A stretch of 64,000 nt of DNA, from NCBI GenBank assembly GCA_964523405.1, contig CAZGAQ010000011.1:1-64000 (forward strand), given 5' to 3'. Source of the stretch: CAZGAQ01 sp964523405 (GTDB taxonomy: Bacteria; Planctomycetota; Phycisphaerae; UBA1845; Fen-1342). A program made the translations under genes and the position numbers. Positions 36,301 through 45,195 of the stretch are shown here, one piece after another (the first letter of the stretch is position 1; the number at the start of each line of letters is the position of its first letter). The notes beneath the pieces were generated by a model. The model was not told where the DNA came from and made no database searches. It saw only the letters and a list, made by a program, of their open reading frames with translations.

Positions 36301-37072
36301 TCTCGTCCAGCTCCAGCACTTCCTGGAAACGGCGGCGGTTGAGGTTCTTCGCGAGCAGCGCATCGACCGCGTCCTCGTACGCTTCCTGCGTGTCGCGCAC
36401 CGCTTCTTCCAGCGTTTCCGCGGTGATCGGCGCACTGGCGGGCGCGCTCGCCGCCGCGGCGGCCGGGTTCGTTGCCGGCGGACCCGCCTTTTGGGCGGCT
36501 TCGGCCGCCATCATCGCGTCATAGGCCGCGCCGATCTTGGTCAGCAGCTCCTGGCGCTGTGCGACGACCGCTTCGATCGCGGCCCGCTGTCCGCCACCGG
36601 CATCATTCGTCAGGGCGGCCAGCGCCGCCGGCGCGTGCCCCTCGGCCAGCTTCTGGATGGCCGCCTCCCGCGCGGCACCCGTCTGCTGCACGGCCTGCAC
36701 AATCTGGCCGCGCTTCAGCTCGAGGCTGAACAAATCGGCCAGCGCGTCGGCAAACGCCTTGCGCCGGTCCTTGGCTTCCTTGGGCGGCAGCGGCATCTGG
36801 ACTTCGATGCGGTTCTGGCCCTGCACGCGCCACGTCAGGCCGAAGACGCCTTTCGGGTCGACGCGCTTCTGGAGCTGTGTCTTGACGCGTTCCGCCAGAT
36901 CGCTGGAACGATCGCCTTCGGCCGCCTCGATCTCGAAGATCAACGATGTGCCGCCGGCGATGTCCAGGCCGGGACGCAGCTTGTCCTTCGGCGGCCAGAG
37001 CATGACCAGGGCGATCAGCAGGACCGCGCCGGTCAGGAGAAGGCGTTGGTTGACATTCTTCACTTCGCTCAT
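33323..37072 (-). CDS. secDF: Fused protein-export membrane protein SecDF
   Basis: 1249 residues, well above the size of separate SecD plus SecF. SecD part: first helix, RPGLDIAGGTSLIFEI near residue 33, periplasmic domain, then five helices including GMAVDANVLIYERMREE. SecF part from about residue 700: FLGGIAAEFEAKP, then helices with IIGYSVNDTIVVFDRIRE and ending near RMGKG. The periplasmic parts are enlarged by Ala/Lys/Gln-rich helical inserts (about 150-310 and 880-1000). It uses the proton gradient to pull exported proteins through SecYEG. GAGGAATCTC precedes the ATG. Confidence 0.93.
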   Translation of the reverse strand: MSEVKNVNQRLLLTGAVLLIALVMLWPPKDKLRPGLDIAGGTSLIFEIEAAEGDRSSDLAERVKTQLQKRVDPKGVFGLTWRVQGQNRIEVQMPLPPKEAKDRRKAFADALADLFSLELKRGQIVQAVQQTGAAREAAIQKLAEGHAPAALAALTNDAGGGQRAAIEAVVAQRQELLTKIGAAYDAMMAAEAAQKAGPPATNPAAAAASAPASAPITAETLEEAVRDTQEAYEDAVDALLAKNLNRRRFQEVLELDEKSSVRQNSLKDIRQNHADLGDKLADVLTKHAAFRKDRQYLDGSDDLKRLLRGAGKLEFRILATPSPENQTKYDRYRNQLKQGRLRQPGDAEGWFKIDDPLQFFNLDSPAQLANFKPEEHGRWVIDKLGEDYYVLARTGKEDGLLQGDRAQAPWKLTSARPDHDQHGRWCVSFQLDPMGGKQFYKLTSNNVDRPLCILVDDVAYSAPNIQTAISRSGQITGEFSQQKVQYLVQTMEGGMLPARVKDTPLSERTIGSSLGEANRDNAIRAGLYGAVAVIATMLIYYTFCGAVANVAMLLNVLLTLAALAMLGARFTLDGIAGLILSIGMAVDANVLIYERMREEKERGASLRMIIRNGYDRAFSTIFDSNMTTLLTCVIIYYVGSEEVKGFGLTLGWGVALNLFTAVFVTRTLFDLLLKYNAIKDVKMLKLIGVPNIDWHRLAKFLVPVTVVITLAGVALLVSRGREKTLDIEFLGGIAAEFEAKPAPAGAKALDDIVIARLLSEQAEGLAKDAKRLGEVKVEPVADTAAAFNVSLPGVDAVRLAAMLTEPLEADNVLARGTPQPVAGAPAWQIRVQGEVNAEQLASKIRAWVDPLTLATGELKNATVNAVLEAGGQTQGRLWNVTSTGHNMRLFSYALTSAIGEQMQIDPKIAYVLRGQDGRPYPVTDRLLSAVVPNLPAGANADVTDYLGGAAIYLDQIDPPQAVEAVTTRLNNMLFKPDFADMPRRDFTVLGVNPSGKNDERGLPLYKGIVVVAFDPDVRYGDDKQLWYANFAQGQTKLVEAALSQEQTLRKVMQFKPQIAARATQQAGMSLVLSWAMIVAYLWIRFGKVSFGLGGVVALIHDVLLALAFVGFSGVIASTALGKALLVEDFRINMPIIAALLTIIGYSVNDTIVVFDRIREIRGRLGIVTIETVNDAINQTLSRTLMTVFTVFLVIVIAYIFGGSSIRGFNYCMLIGVLTGCYSSIAIASPLLLFRMGKGNGAQPNSGASR

Positions 37073-37218
37073 GAGATTCCTCGTGTGCCCGTGCGGGCGA
37101 TGAGTTGAACCGGAGATTCAGCCTGTGCCGGCCGGCACCTGCCGCCGACAGCCTGACCGGCGTCGGCGCGCACCGCGCCGGGCCGGGATTCGCTTCGTTC
37201 CCTTCTCGTCGACGCGAA

Positions 37219-37728
37219 TCAGGCGCGGGGTGGGCCCGTGCGGGCGATGGCTGTGGCGACGGCGGGATCGGTGCTGCCGCGCTCCGTCCGCTGCGTCACC
37301 GCGACGGCCGGCGTGGCGAGCTGCTGGAAGCAGTGCCAAGCCAGGCGGTCGGGCGGGATCGCCACCGGGGCGGTGGAGGCGCCGATCAGAGGCTGCTGGG
37401 GGCCGCAACTGCAGACGCCGTCATGCCAGCCGTTGCGCAAACGCAAGGCGGCCTGACTCCAGCCGGCGGTGCTGCGAGGGGTCGCGGTGTTGCTGCCGGG
37501 CAGCAGGTAGGGTAGGCGCGGGTAGGCTCGCTTGCGGGGGGTGCGGTCCGCGGTGTCGGGGGCATCCTGCGCGCCGCGCGCCGGCGTGGCCTCGGTACCG
37601 GGCTCGGCCGGGGGCGTGGCGGTGAGCCACGGGCACAGGCGCTGCTGCGCGCTGAGCAGCAGCAGGAGCCCGAAGCCGGCACCGACGCTGAGCCACTTGT
37701 CCACCCGCAAACTGGGCATTCCGCTCAT
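37219..37728 (-). CDS. Unrecognised protein with one membrane helix
   Basis: 169 residues. One hydrophobic helix near residues 13-27 (VGAGFGLLLLLSAQQ) after a short basic N-terminus, then Pro/Ala/Thr-rich sequence with four Cys (CPW, CSCGP, WHCF). It stands just upstream of secDF on the same strand, where yajC often sits, but it has no YajC features. No good ribosome site. It may be a lineage-specific envelope protein or a chance frame. Confidence 0.45.
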   Translation of the reverse strand: MSGMPSLRVDKWLSVGAGFGLLLLLSAQQRLCPWLTATPPAEPGTEATPARGAQDAPDTADRTPRKRAYPRLPYLLPGSNTATPRSTAGWSQAALRLRNGWHDGVCSCGPQQPLIGASTAPVAIPPDRLAWHCFQQLATPAVAVTQRTERGSTDPAVATAIARTGPPRA

Positions 37729-37807
37729 GATAGCGGAGCCGCCATGGAGGTGGAAGGGCGGCCGGCGGAAGTGCGGGAATTAAGTCCGATAAATCACAAG
37801 GGCCCGC

Positions 37808-38476
37808 CTACTGCAGGACCTCGTACCGTAGCCACAAGAGGTCGCCCGGCAGCTTCCGCACGCGCATCAGCCGCAAAGCGAGCGGCGGATCGGTTTCCGC
37901 GGGGCTGGGCGGCCGAAAGAACGAGCGCGGCACCGCCCCGCCCGCGAGTACGGGATGGACCAGCACGCTGACCTCGTGGACCAGCCCGGCGCGCAGCAGC
38001 ACGCCGCTCAGGGTGCCGCCGCTGTCGACCCGCACGGTGCGAACTCCGTCGCGCTCGTGGAGTTGCTCCAGCGCGGCACGAAAGTCGACGCGCTCGGTGC
38101 CGGCCACGAGGTACCGGATGCGGCGCTGCCGCAGGTAGGCCAGGTACTCGGCCGGCGTGGCCTGCGAGACGAGCGCCAGCACGTCCCGCCAGTACGGCGT
38201 TTGCCGCCAGGCGTGCCACGTGCGCACCCGTCCGCGGCTGTCGGCGATCACCAGCAGTGGCCGGCGGTCCTGCGGATCGACCGGGGGCGGCTGGAAGGAG
38301 GAGTCGTCTTCGGGCGGGGCTTCCAGCGGGGCGGCCAGGATCGTGTCGCTGCCGGCCAGGGTGGCATCCTCTTCCCAGGCGGGCGCGAGCCGGTAGTACT
38401 GCGCGACGTCGGGTTCGAAGCCGTCAATGCGGCCGTCGAGACTGACGGCGGTGAAGGTGATGACGCGGGGCAGCAT
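37808..38476 (-). CDS. RibD C-terminal-domain reductase
   Basis: 222 residues. The DHFR-like fold of the RibD reductase family: ITFTAVSLDGRIDG at the start, a DTILAAPLEAP segment, VRTVRVDSGGTLSGVLLRAGLVHEVSVLVHPVLAGG as the NADPH-binding core. There is no deaminase domain, so it is not bifunctional RibD. It could act on a pyrimidine of riboflavin synthesis or on another small substrate; no other rib genes are near. Confidence 0.82.
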   Translation of the reverse strand: MLPRVITFTAVSLDGRIDGFEPDVAQYYRLAPAWEEDATLAGSDTILAAPLEAPPEDDSSFQPPPVDPQDRRPLLVIADSRGRVRTWHAWRQTPYWRDVLALVSQATPAEYLAYLRQRRIRYLVAGTERVDFRAALEQLHERDGVRTVRVDSGGTLSGVLLRAGLVHEVSVLVHPVLAGGAVPRSFFRPPSPAETDPPLALRLMRVRKLPGDLLWLRYEVLQ

Positions 38477-38533
38477 GGCGGCCTCGACGGTGGTGTTGCG
38501 TGGCGCGCGAGGGACGCGCGACTATGGTGGATA

Positions 38534-39877
38534 TTACTCCCCGCGGGGACCGTTCTGAAGGGCCCCGCCCGCGGCGGCACGCTGTGCGACGCGCTCATAG
38601 ATGCTCCAGGCCGCCGTGGCCATGCGCTGCGCGGTGTGGTGTGTGCGCACCGCCTGCTGACCGATGGCGCCGAGGCGTCGGCGCAGGGTGGGATCGTCCT
38701 GCAGGCGGGCCAAACCGTCGGCCAGGGCGGCTGCGTCACCGGGCGCGACGAGCAGGCCGCCGCCCGTACCCTGGACGAGTTCGGGGAAGGCGCCCTGGTC
38801 CGGCTGCACGACCGGCACGCCGGCGGCGAGCGCTTCGAGGACGTAGAGCCCCTTGGCTTCGGGGTAGGCTGCGGGCACGGAGAACGCATCGAGCGTCATC
38901 AGGAAATCGAGCTTGCCCGCGCGCGTCACCTCGCCCACGTAAGCAAAGTCGTGCGCGCAGTGCGCCGCGCGCAGCAGCTCCCGCTGCGCTGCGAGAAACG
39001 CGCGCTCCGCCGGCGGCAGGTACCCCGCGACGTGCAGACGGCATGCGCGGCCCTGGCGCTGCAGGTGCGCGAATGCGCGACACAGCTCGCCGAACCCCTT
39101 TTGCGGGCAGACGCGCGCCAGGTACCCGATGGTGAAGGGTCGTGCCGCGTGCGGCGTCGTCACGGACTGCCCGGCGGCGGGCGACGCGAAATCCTCGGCA
39201 CGAATTCCCAGCGGAATGGTGTGGACACGCTCGGGTGGCAGGCCGAACCGCGCGGCCGCGTGGCGGGCATAGTACTGCGTCAAGGCGATGAACGCGTCGA
39301 TGTCCGCCGCGCGGGTGCGCAGCAGGCCGAGCACCCGGGCGCGGTCCGGTTCCGGAAGCTCGTCAATGAAGAGGTCCTCGCCGGTGAGTTCGCAGACGAC
39401 GGGCACGCCCAGGCGCGCCTGGAGGGGTCGTGCCAGTCCCGCCAGCAGCAGGTTGGGGAGCTGCACGAGTGCCGGCCGCAGTTCACGCAGGGCGGCGACG
39501 AGCGCGGCGATCTCGCGGCGCTGCGTCCCCGCTTCACCCTGCAGCAGGTCGACGGTCAGGGCGCCGAGCTGCTCGGGACGCGTACGTCCCGCCCAGCGGC
39601 CGGCGAGCCGCAGCAGGCCGGGGCGACTCAGCCACTGACTCAGGAACGCGGGGGCAAGGCGGAAGAGCGCCGAGGCGTGCCGCAGGTAGACGCCGAGGCC
39701 CCCCAAGAACACGCGCGGCGCACTCGCGTCCGGTTCGTCGGTGCGCAGCGGCATATACAGCGGTTGCAGCACGACGTCGCGCCCCTGGGCGCGCAAGGCG
39801 GCCGCGAGGCGGTTGTCGTGCAGGCAACTGCCGCAGTACATGCCCGCGGCGCCGGCGGCGAGTTGGACGACTCTCAT
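38534..39877 (-). CDS. Glycosyltransferase family 4
   Basis: 447 residues, GT-B fold. N-terminal domain begins VVQLAAGAAGMYCGSCLHDN. The C-terminal nucleotide-sugar domain has GYLARVCPQKGF and the donor-site motif PEAKGLYVLEALAAGVPVV, i.e. an E-x7-E pattern. Cytoplasmic or membrane-peripheral; acceptor and sugar are unknown. The araD-like gene ends 67 bp upstream on the same strand. Confidence 0.87.
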   Translation of the reverse strand: MRVVQLAAGAAGMYCGSCLHDNRLAAALRAQGRDVVLQPLYMPLRTDEPDASAPRVFLGGLGVYLRHASALFRLAPAFLSQWLSRPGLLRLAGRWAGRTRPEQLGALTVDLLQGEAGTQRREIAALVAALRELRPALVQLPNLLLAGLARPLQARLGVPVVCELTGEDLFIDELPEPDRARVLGLLRTRAADIDAFIALTQYYARHAAARFGLPPERVHTIPLGIRAEDFASPAAGQSVTTPHAARPFTIGYLARVCPQKGFGELCRAFAHLQRQGRACRLHVAGYLPPAERAFLAAQRELLRAAHCAHDFAYVGEVTRAGKLDFLMTLDAFSVPAAYPEAKGLYVLEALAAGVPVVQPDQGAFPELVQGTGGGLLVAPGDAAALADGLARLQDDPTLRRRLGAIGQQAVRTHHTAQRMATAAWSIYERVAQRAAAGGALQNGPRGE

Positions 39878-39943
39878 CGGCTGGACCTGTCACGTGGGAA
39901 GCGGACGCGCCGTTGCCGGAGCGGGCGGAGCCGCCAACCGGCG

Positions 39944-40591
39944 TCAGCGCTTCTGTCCGTACAGCTGAGTGTAGCGACGATGCAGGGCGGCGACGTGTTC
40001 CGGGGCGATGGGTAGCGGCTCGCCGAGTTGCCGGGCGAGCAGCACGGTCCGCGCGGCATCCTCCACCATGACGGCCGCCTTGACCGCCGCTTCGGCCGTG
40101 GCGCCCACCGTGAACACACCGTGGTTCTTCAGCAGGACGGCGGGGCTGGTGCCAAGCTCGGCGACGACCCGGCGGCCGATTTCCTCGCCGCCGATGAGGG
40201 CGAAATCCGCGCAGGGGATCGGTCCGCCGAATTCGTCGGCAATGGCCGTCAGACAGCAGGGGATGGGCTGCCCGACGGCGGCGAAGGCGGTGGCATACGG
40301 GGAGTGTGTGTGGACGACCCCGCACAGATCGGGACGCTGCCGGTAGATGTACAGGTGGCTGGCGGTATCGGACGACGGCTGGAGACTGCCTTCCACGATG
40401 CGTCCGTCGAGATCCACGACGACATGGTGCTCGGGGTGCAACTGTGTATAGCGCACGCCGCTGGGCTTGATCACCACCAGGCCGGTCTGGGGATCGCGGG
40501 CGCTCACGTTGCCACCGGTCCATTGCACCAGTCCGTGGCGCGGGAGTTCCAGGTGCAGCTCGCAGACGGTTGCTTTCAGTTGCTCCAGCAT
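39944..40591 (-). CDS. araD: Class II aldolase/epimerase, L-ribulose-5-phosphate 4-epimerase type
   Basis: 215 residues. Motifs follow AraD/FucA: WTGGNVSARDP, VIKPSG (phosphate binding), zinc-ligand region VVHTHSPYATAFA, and LLKNHGVFTVG with a late zinc His. The start is ATG 40591; in-frame sequence upstream is not conserved-looking. The araD assignment is favoured over fuculose aldolase by the GVRYTQL and RQRPD features, but substrate is not certain. No araA/araB nearby. Confidence 0.78.
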   Translation of the reverse strand: MLEQLKATVCELHLELPRHGLVQWTGGNVSARDPQTGLVVIKPSGVRYTQLHPEHHVVVDLDGRIVEGSLQPSSDTASHLYIYRQRPDLCGVVHTHSPYATAFAAVGQPIPCCLTAIADEFGGPIPCADFALIGGEEIGRRVVAELGTSPAVLLKNHGVFTVGATAEAAVKAAVMVEDAARTVLLARQLGEPLPIAPEHVAALHRRYTQLYGQKR

Positions 40592-40661
40592 GCGCGTACC
40601 TCGGGGAGTCGGCTGCGTTCGCACGCCGCACGGCAGACCGCCTGCGGCCGGGTGGCTGATT

Positions 40662-42998
40662 CTACTGTGGCGGTGCGTAGATGAACGCCTGCTGAGCGCG
40701 GTATTGCTCCAAACGCCGGCCCATTTCCGCGACGTCCGTGGAGCCCGTCTTGAGCTTGTCGGCGATGGCGCGCTCGACGGTGTTGGCCGCCTCCTCGTAC
40801 TGCCCGTTGGCGGCCAGCGCCGCCGCGAGCGTGTCCAGCCGCTGCGGCGTACCGCTGGCCGGTGTTTGAGGCAGTTGCCGCAGGATGGTCAAGGCCTGGG
40901 CGCGATCGGCCGGGGCGAGCTCCGGGGCCGTGGCCAGGAACCACGCCCAGCGCTCGGCCAGCATCTCGTCGCCCGGATCGAGCGCGTGTGCCTGGCGCAT
41001 GGTCGCGATGGCCTCCGCGACGGAACCGCGGCTCCAGAGCACGTCGGCCATGTACATGCGGGCGCGGGCGGACTGCGGGTCCAGCCGGGCAGCCGCCTGC
41101 AGGTGCGGCAGGGCGGCGTCCAGCTGGCCACGCCGTTGCAGCAGATGGCCCAGGTACAACTGGCCCTTGGGATAGGCGGGATTCAGACGGACTGCGGCTT
41201 CGAACTGCTCGAGGGCGGCGGCCTCCTGCCCGCTCTGAGCCAGGGCCGCACCGTAGTTGCAGCGGATTTCGGGACGATCGGGACTGAGCGCTACGGCCTG
41301 CTTGAAATGCTCCAGTGCTTCCGGCAGCCGGTTTTGGCGGGCGAGCTGGCAGCCGAGTTGGTCGTGCGTGGCGGCATTGGTCGGATCCTTCTGGGCGGCC
41401 TGCTGCAGTTGGGACAGGGATTCCTGCGCCTGTCCTTGCTGACCGAGCAGACTGCCGAGGCTGGCGATGGCCGGAGCATAGTTGGGGTCATCGGCCAGCG
41501 TCTGGCGATACCACCGGATGGCCTCGTCCGTGCGGCCGACCTCGGCAAAGGCCCAGCCCACGGAGTAGTGGAAGTGGGCGCGCCGCGCAGACGGATCGTC
41601 GAAGCGCAGCCGCTGATTCAGCGGGCCGAACGCCAGGCCCAACAGCAGCGCAGCCAAGGCGCAGGCCGCCGAACTCGGCCGGTTGCGCCACTGGGGGAGT
41701 ACGGATAGCGCCAGCGCCGCGGACACGACGAGCAGCGGGACGGCGGGCAGCCGGTAGCGCGGCGAGTAGAAGAAGGCCAAGACGATCAGGGTGGGCACCA
41801 GCAGCAGGATCAGCTCGGGGCCATATTGCCGCGGGCGGCGAACGAACCGCGCGGCGCCCAGCAGCGCGGGCAACATGAGCAGCGGCGTGGCCAGGGGTGT
41901 GAGATAGAGCCCATTGAGCAGGCCCGCCTGTAACTCGAGCGTTGGGTAGAAGACCTCGCCGATGTTTCGTCCGCTCAGCAGCCACCACAGCTTGCGCAGT
42001 TCCAACCCCAGCGCGCGGCCAGGTTCACCGGCCCAGTAGCTCAGTCCGCGGTGGAAGAAGTAGCGATTGACACCGCGCCAGCTCTGCGGTCCGCCGGTGG
42101 CCTGCCGATACGCGCGCATGGCCTCCGCGTTCTGGATGTCGCGCTCCGTGGACACGCCGGGCAGGGGGGTGTACGTGCCGTCCGCTCCCGGCGCGTTGCC
42201 TTGCGCGAAGGTAATGCCGGCTTGCGCGCTGATCGGGATGAACTCGCCACAGGCGAGCAGGTTGTGTACGGTCGCCGGGGCGATCACCGCGACCGCCGGA
42301 CCGCACACCCAGGCCGCTGCGCGCCATCCGCGGCTTCCACCGCGCACCCACCAGGCCCAGGCCGCTACCAGCGGGACGGCGAGCAGCAGGGGCGGATTCG
42401 CGAGGGCGCCCAGGCCGACCAGCACGCCGGCGAGCGTCCAGGGCCCGGAGGTGTCGCGCTGTGCGGCGCGCCCCAGGCTCCACCACAGCGCCACGGTCAG
42501 AAAGAGCTGCAGGGTGCAGTTGAGCACCCGGCTCGCGTAGTAGCTGGGTTCCAGCAGCAGCGCGAAGAGGCCGGCGGCCAGGAGTCCGATGCCCGCACCG
42601 AAGCGGCGCGCCGCGGTGTAGCCGAGCAGCGTGATCGTGGCGAGATGCAGGCCGGCCTGGAGTCCGTGTACCGTGGGCAGTCCGCCGCCCAGTTTGCGGA
42701 TCAGGGCGAGCAGGTACGGGTACAGCGGCGCCGACATGAACGGCTCGTTGCCGACCCAGTGCCCGGCGGCGATCGCACCGGCCCAGCGCCAATACGTCTC
42801 CAGGTCCGCCGGCAGCAGCGGGTTGTCCCGCCAGCCGTGGTACTGAATCAGGATCTGGCTGACGAGCGCCCACAGCAGGATGCCGCTCAACGCGATCCAC
42901 CACCACCGTGGCGGTGCGGGGAGATGCGAAGTTGCCTGGGCCGCGCCGTCGCTGCGGTTTTCGCTGGGCCGGGAACGCTTGCGCGCTGCACGAGTCAT
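40662..42998 (-). CDS. GT39-like membrane glycosyltransferase with TPR tail
   Basis: 778 residues. About ten membrane helices in the first 460 residues, with acidic LPADLETYWRWAG and FMSAPLYPYLLALIRK in the first large loop, as in ArnT/PMT-type polyprenyl-linked sugar transferases. Residues about 480-770 form seven to eight TPR repeats (for example WAFAEVGRTDEAIRWYRQTL). The fusion suggests a glycosyltransferase that also gathers partner proteins. Donor and acceptor unknown. Confidence 0.8.
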   Translation of the reverse strand: MTRAARKRSRPSENRSDGAAQATSHLPAPPRWWWIALSGILLWALVSQILIQYHGWRDNPLLPADLETYWRWAGAIAAGHWVGNEPFMSAPLYPYLLALIRKLGGGLPTVHGLQAGLHLATITLLGYTAARRFGAGIGLLAAGLFALLLEPSYYASRVLNCTLQLFLTVALWWSLGRAAQRDTSGPWTLAGVLVGLGALANPPLLLAVPLVAAWAWWVRGGSRGWRAAAWVCGPAVAVIAPATVHNLLACGEFIPISAQAGITFAQGNAPGADGTYTPLPGVSTERDIQNAEAMRAYRQATGGPQSWRGVNRYFFHRGLSYWAGEPGRALGLELRKLWWLLSGRNIGEVFYPTLELQAGLLNGLYLTPLATPLLMLPALLGAARFVRRPRQYGPELILLLVPTLIVLAFFYSPRYRLPAVPLLVVSAALALSVLPQWRNRPSSAACALAALLLGLAFGPLNQRLRFDDPSARRAHFHYSVGWAFAEVGRTDEAIRWYRQTLADDPNYAPAIASLGSLLGQQGQAQESLSQLQQAAQKDPTNAATHDQLGCQLARQNRLPEALEHFKQAVALSPDRPEIRCNYGAALAQSGQEAAALEQFEAAVRLNPAYPKGQLYLGHLLQRRGQLDAALPHLQAAARLDPQSARARMYMADVLWSRGSVAEAIATMRQAHALDPGDEMLAERWAWFLATAPELAPADRAQALTILRQLPQTPASGTPQRLDTLAAALAANGQYEEAANTVERAIADKLKTGSTDVAEMGRRLEQYRAQQAFIYAPPQ

Positions 42999-43286
42999 CG
43001 AGGGGACTCCACGTGGACCAGGCCCGCATAACCAGCCCGGCCGAACAGCTCATTATAAGGAACGTCGCATTGCGATGCGCCTGCGGCAGCGGCGGCCGAC
43101 GGATGTGGCCGATCAGCGCGCCCCGGCAGCTCATTTTTGAGGACGTTGGGCCGGCCTGCCCACGGTGTCGCCGGTGACGCTGCCCAGTTTGACATGGCCC
43201 GGGAGCGGTTGGAATACTTGCTCTCGGGACAGGCACTTCCAGGGACACACGGCTCCGAGAGGCTTTCGCCGAATCGGAGACAGATC

Positions 43287-43565
43287 ATGTCAGGGTTTGA
43301 CGCTCTGGGCCCGCCGGTTCCGTATACCGGCCCGGTGCAGGTGCGCTCCAATGCGCCGCCACCCGAGCAGCGGGTGGTGGAGCAGGTGGAGAAGCCCACA
43401 CTGCAGTCTCAGGCGGCGGTCGGTCAGGACACCGACTCGGCCGAGCTCCGCGATCTGGTGCAGTCCGCGCAGAAGTTCGCCCAGGTGCTGGCCACCACAG
43501 GCGATGTGCAGATTGCGTCGATCGCCAGCGGATTCCCGCTGGGACGGCTCGACACCTACGCCTGA
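43287..43565 (+). CDS. Unrecognised small protein, 92 residues
   Basis: ATG with GGAGA 6 bases upstream. Pro/Gln/Val-rich N-terminus (MSGFDALGPPVPYTGPVQV), a helical segment (SAELRDLVQSAQKFAQVLA), and a Gly-containing end. No membrane helix or Cys. It is divergent from the GT39/TPR gene by 288 bp. The 284 bp after it hold no recognisable feature. Confidence 0.5.
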   Translation: MSGFDALGPPVPYTGPVQVRSNAPPPEQRVVEQVEKPTLQSQAAVGQDTDSAELRDLVQSAQKFAQVLATTGDVQIASIASGFPLGRLDTYA

Positions 43566-43849
43566 GTAAATCCGCCTGTGCGCTGGACGCGGTGCTGGTG
43601 ACGGCCTGCACAATCAGCCGCACCTGCTAGGTTTCGCTGCGCGCCACGTCGGTGCCGGTGGACAGTGCCAGATTCGCCCACGTTGTGTTGAGCACGCTGG
43701 GCGTACGCCGCGACTCTCTGTGTCGGCCCTGGGGAGACCGGCCGTCTTGTCATGCGCCGAAATTCCCACCTTCCACCTCTCTATGAATCCTCTATCAGCC
43801 GGGCTACACTCGCGACGGGGGTTGGTGCTGAGCATAGGCACGAGGCCGC

Positions 43850-45184
43850 ATGGGGCGCCCGGTCTGCCAACGTCGTTGCCGAACCGCCGCAATCGTGGCC
43901 CTGGCCGGGATTGCACTCTGGCCGGTGGCCAACCGCTTCACGCACCATCCGGACGAGACGCTCATTGTCCTGATGCCGCCGCTGCTGGGAGCGCTGTTGT
44001 GGTGGGGCTGGCCGCGCGTGCGCCGCATCCGTCTGCGCGAGTACGTGGGCTATCTCGTCTTCCTAGCGTTGCTCCTGGGCATCGCGGGCGGTGTGGTCGC
44101 GTACATTGCCCGCGGACGCCTGTTGCCGGTCGAGATTTTCTGGGCGGTGTACTTCGCGGTCTGTTGGCGATTGGCTTGGGCGGTATGGGCGCGGACGGTG
44201 GGTCGCCTCGGTGAACGGTTGCGGCGTTGGGGACGGCGCACGCGGCGCAGCGCCGGAGGATTACGTCACATCGCCGATGCGGCGCGCCGGCGCTGGGCGG
44301 TGCTCGCGTTGGGAATCGCTCCGACGCGGTTCCTGCTGGTCGTGCTCGTCTTCGCGCCGTTGCTGGTCGGCTCACTGATTCACCGCCTGAAGATCGGCAA
44401 TCCGCTCGATCGCGGCGAAGCCGGTGTGCTGCCGATTGAAGATGTGTGGTTCACCACGGCCGACGGGCTCACGCTATCCGGCTGGTACCTGCCGGATCGT
44501 GATAGCGATGCGACCGTCATCATCTGCCATGGCTTGGGTGCCAACAAAGGCAACTTCTCCAGCTTCCTGAGCGTGTTCCACGGGCAAGGCTACAACGCCC
44601 TGATCTTCGACTTCCGCGGGCACGGTGAGAGCGCCGGGCACACCGCGACGTTTGGGCTGTACGAGGAGGCTGACGTGCGGGCGGCGGTCGCCTGGCTGCG
44701 GGCAGCGCGGCCCGCCGCGAGTCACCACATCTTCGGGCTCGGTTCGTCGATGGGGGCGATGGCGCTGGTGCGGGCGGCGGCGGACGATCCGCGGATTGAG
44801 GCCGTCGTGCTGGATAGCGCGTTCGTCAGCGCGCCGCTGCTGGCGCAGCAGCACCTGGGACGGATTCCGGTTGTCGGCCCGGTACTGGTGCCGGTCGTAC
44901 TGGCGTCCTTATCGCTGCATGCCGGGCAGTCGCTGTGGCAACTGGACGCGACGCCAGCGCTGGCGCGCCTGGCCCCGCGGCCGGTCCTTTTGATTCACGG
45001 TACGGACGACGTGCTGATTCCCCCGGTAAACCTCGATCTGATGTATGAGCGCGCCGGTGAGCCGAAGGTGCGCTGGCTTGGTCCGGGGCCCCACAGCAAC
45101 GTGATGAGCACGGATTTCGACACCTACCAGACGCGCGTGATCGAGTTTCTGGATCGCGCGCGGGGAGTGACTCGGCAACCCTAG
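43850..45184 (+). CDS. Membrane-anchored alpha/beta hydrolase
   Basis: 444 residues. N-terminal part has five to six hydrophobic segments (12-30, 40-53, 66-86, 92-110, 158-180), then an alpha/beta hydrolase domain from about 200: oxyanion region ICHGLGANKG, nucleophile elbow GLGSSMGA, acid in HGTDDVLIP and a late His in GPGPHSNV. FRGHGES is the usual loop after strand 4. An esterase, lipase or acyltransferase role is likely, facing one side of the membrane. Convergent with the next gene. Confidence 0.84.
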   Translation: MGRPVCQRRCRTAAIVALAGIALWPVANRFTHHPDETLIVLMPPLLGALLWWGWPRVRRIRLREYVGYLVFLALLLGIAGGVVAYIARGRLLPVEIFWAVYFAVCWRLAWAVWARTVGRLGERLRRWGRRTRRSAGGLRHIADAARRRWAVLALGIAPTRFLLVVLVFAPLLVGSLIHRLKIGNPLDRGEAGVLPIEDVWFTTADGLTLSGWYLPDRDSDATVIICHGLGANKGNFSSFLSVFHGQGYNALIFDFRGHGESAGHTATFGLYEEADVRAAVAWLRAARPAASHHIFGLGSSMGAMALVRAAADDPRIEAVVLDSAFVSAPLLAQQHLGRIPVVGPVLVPVVLASLSLHAGQSLWQLDATPALARLAPRPVLLIHGTDDVLIPPVNLDLMYERAGEPKVRWLGPGPHSNVMSTDFDTYQTRVIEFLDRARGVTRQP

Positions 45185-45195
45185 CGGACCGCGGT

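Noticed and set aside
34418..37108. 896-codon open frame on the plus strand opposite SecDF
   Set aside because: It is the antisense of a clear SecDF gene; the sequence is Gly/Val/Arg/Gln-rich without any motif, as expected from GC-rich codon structure.
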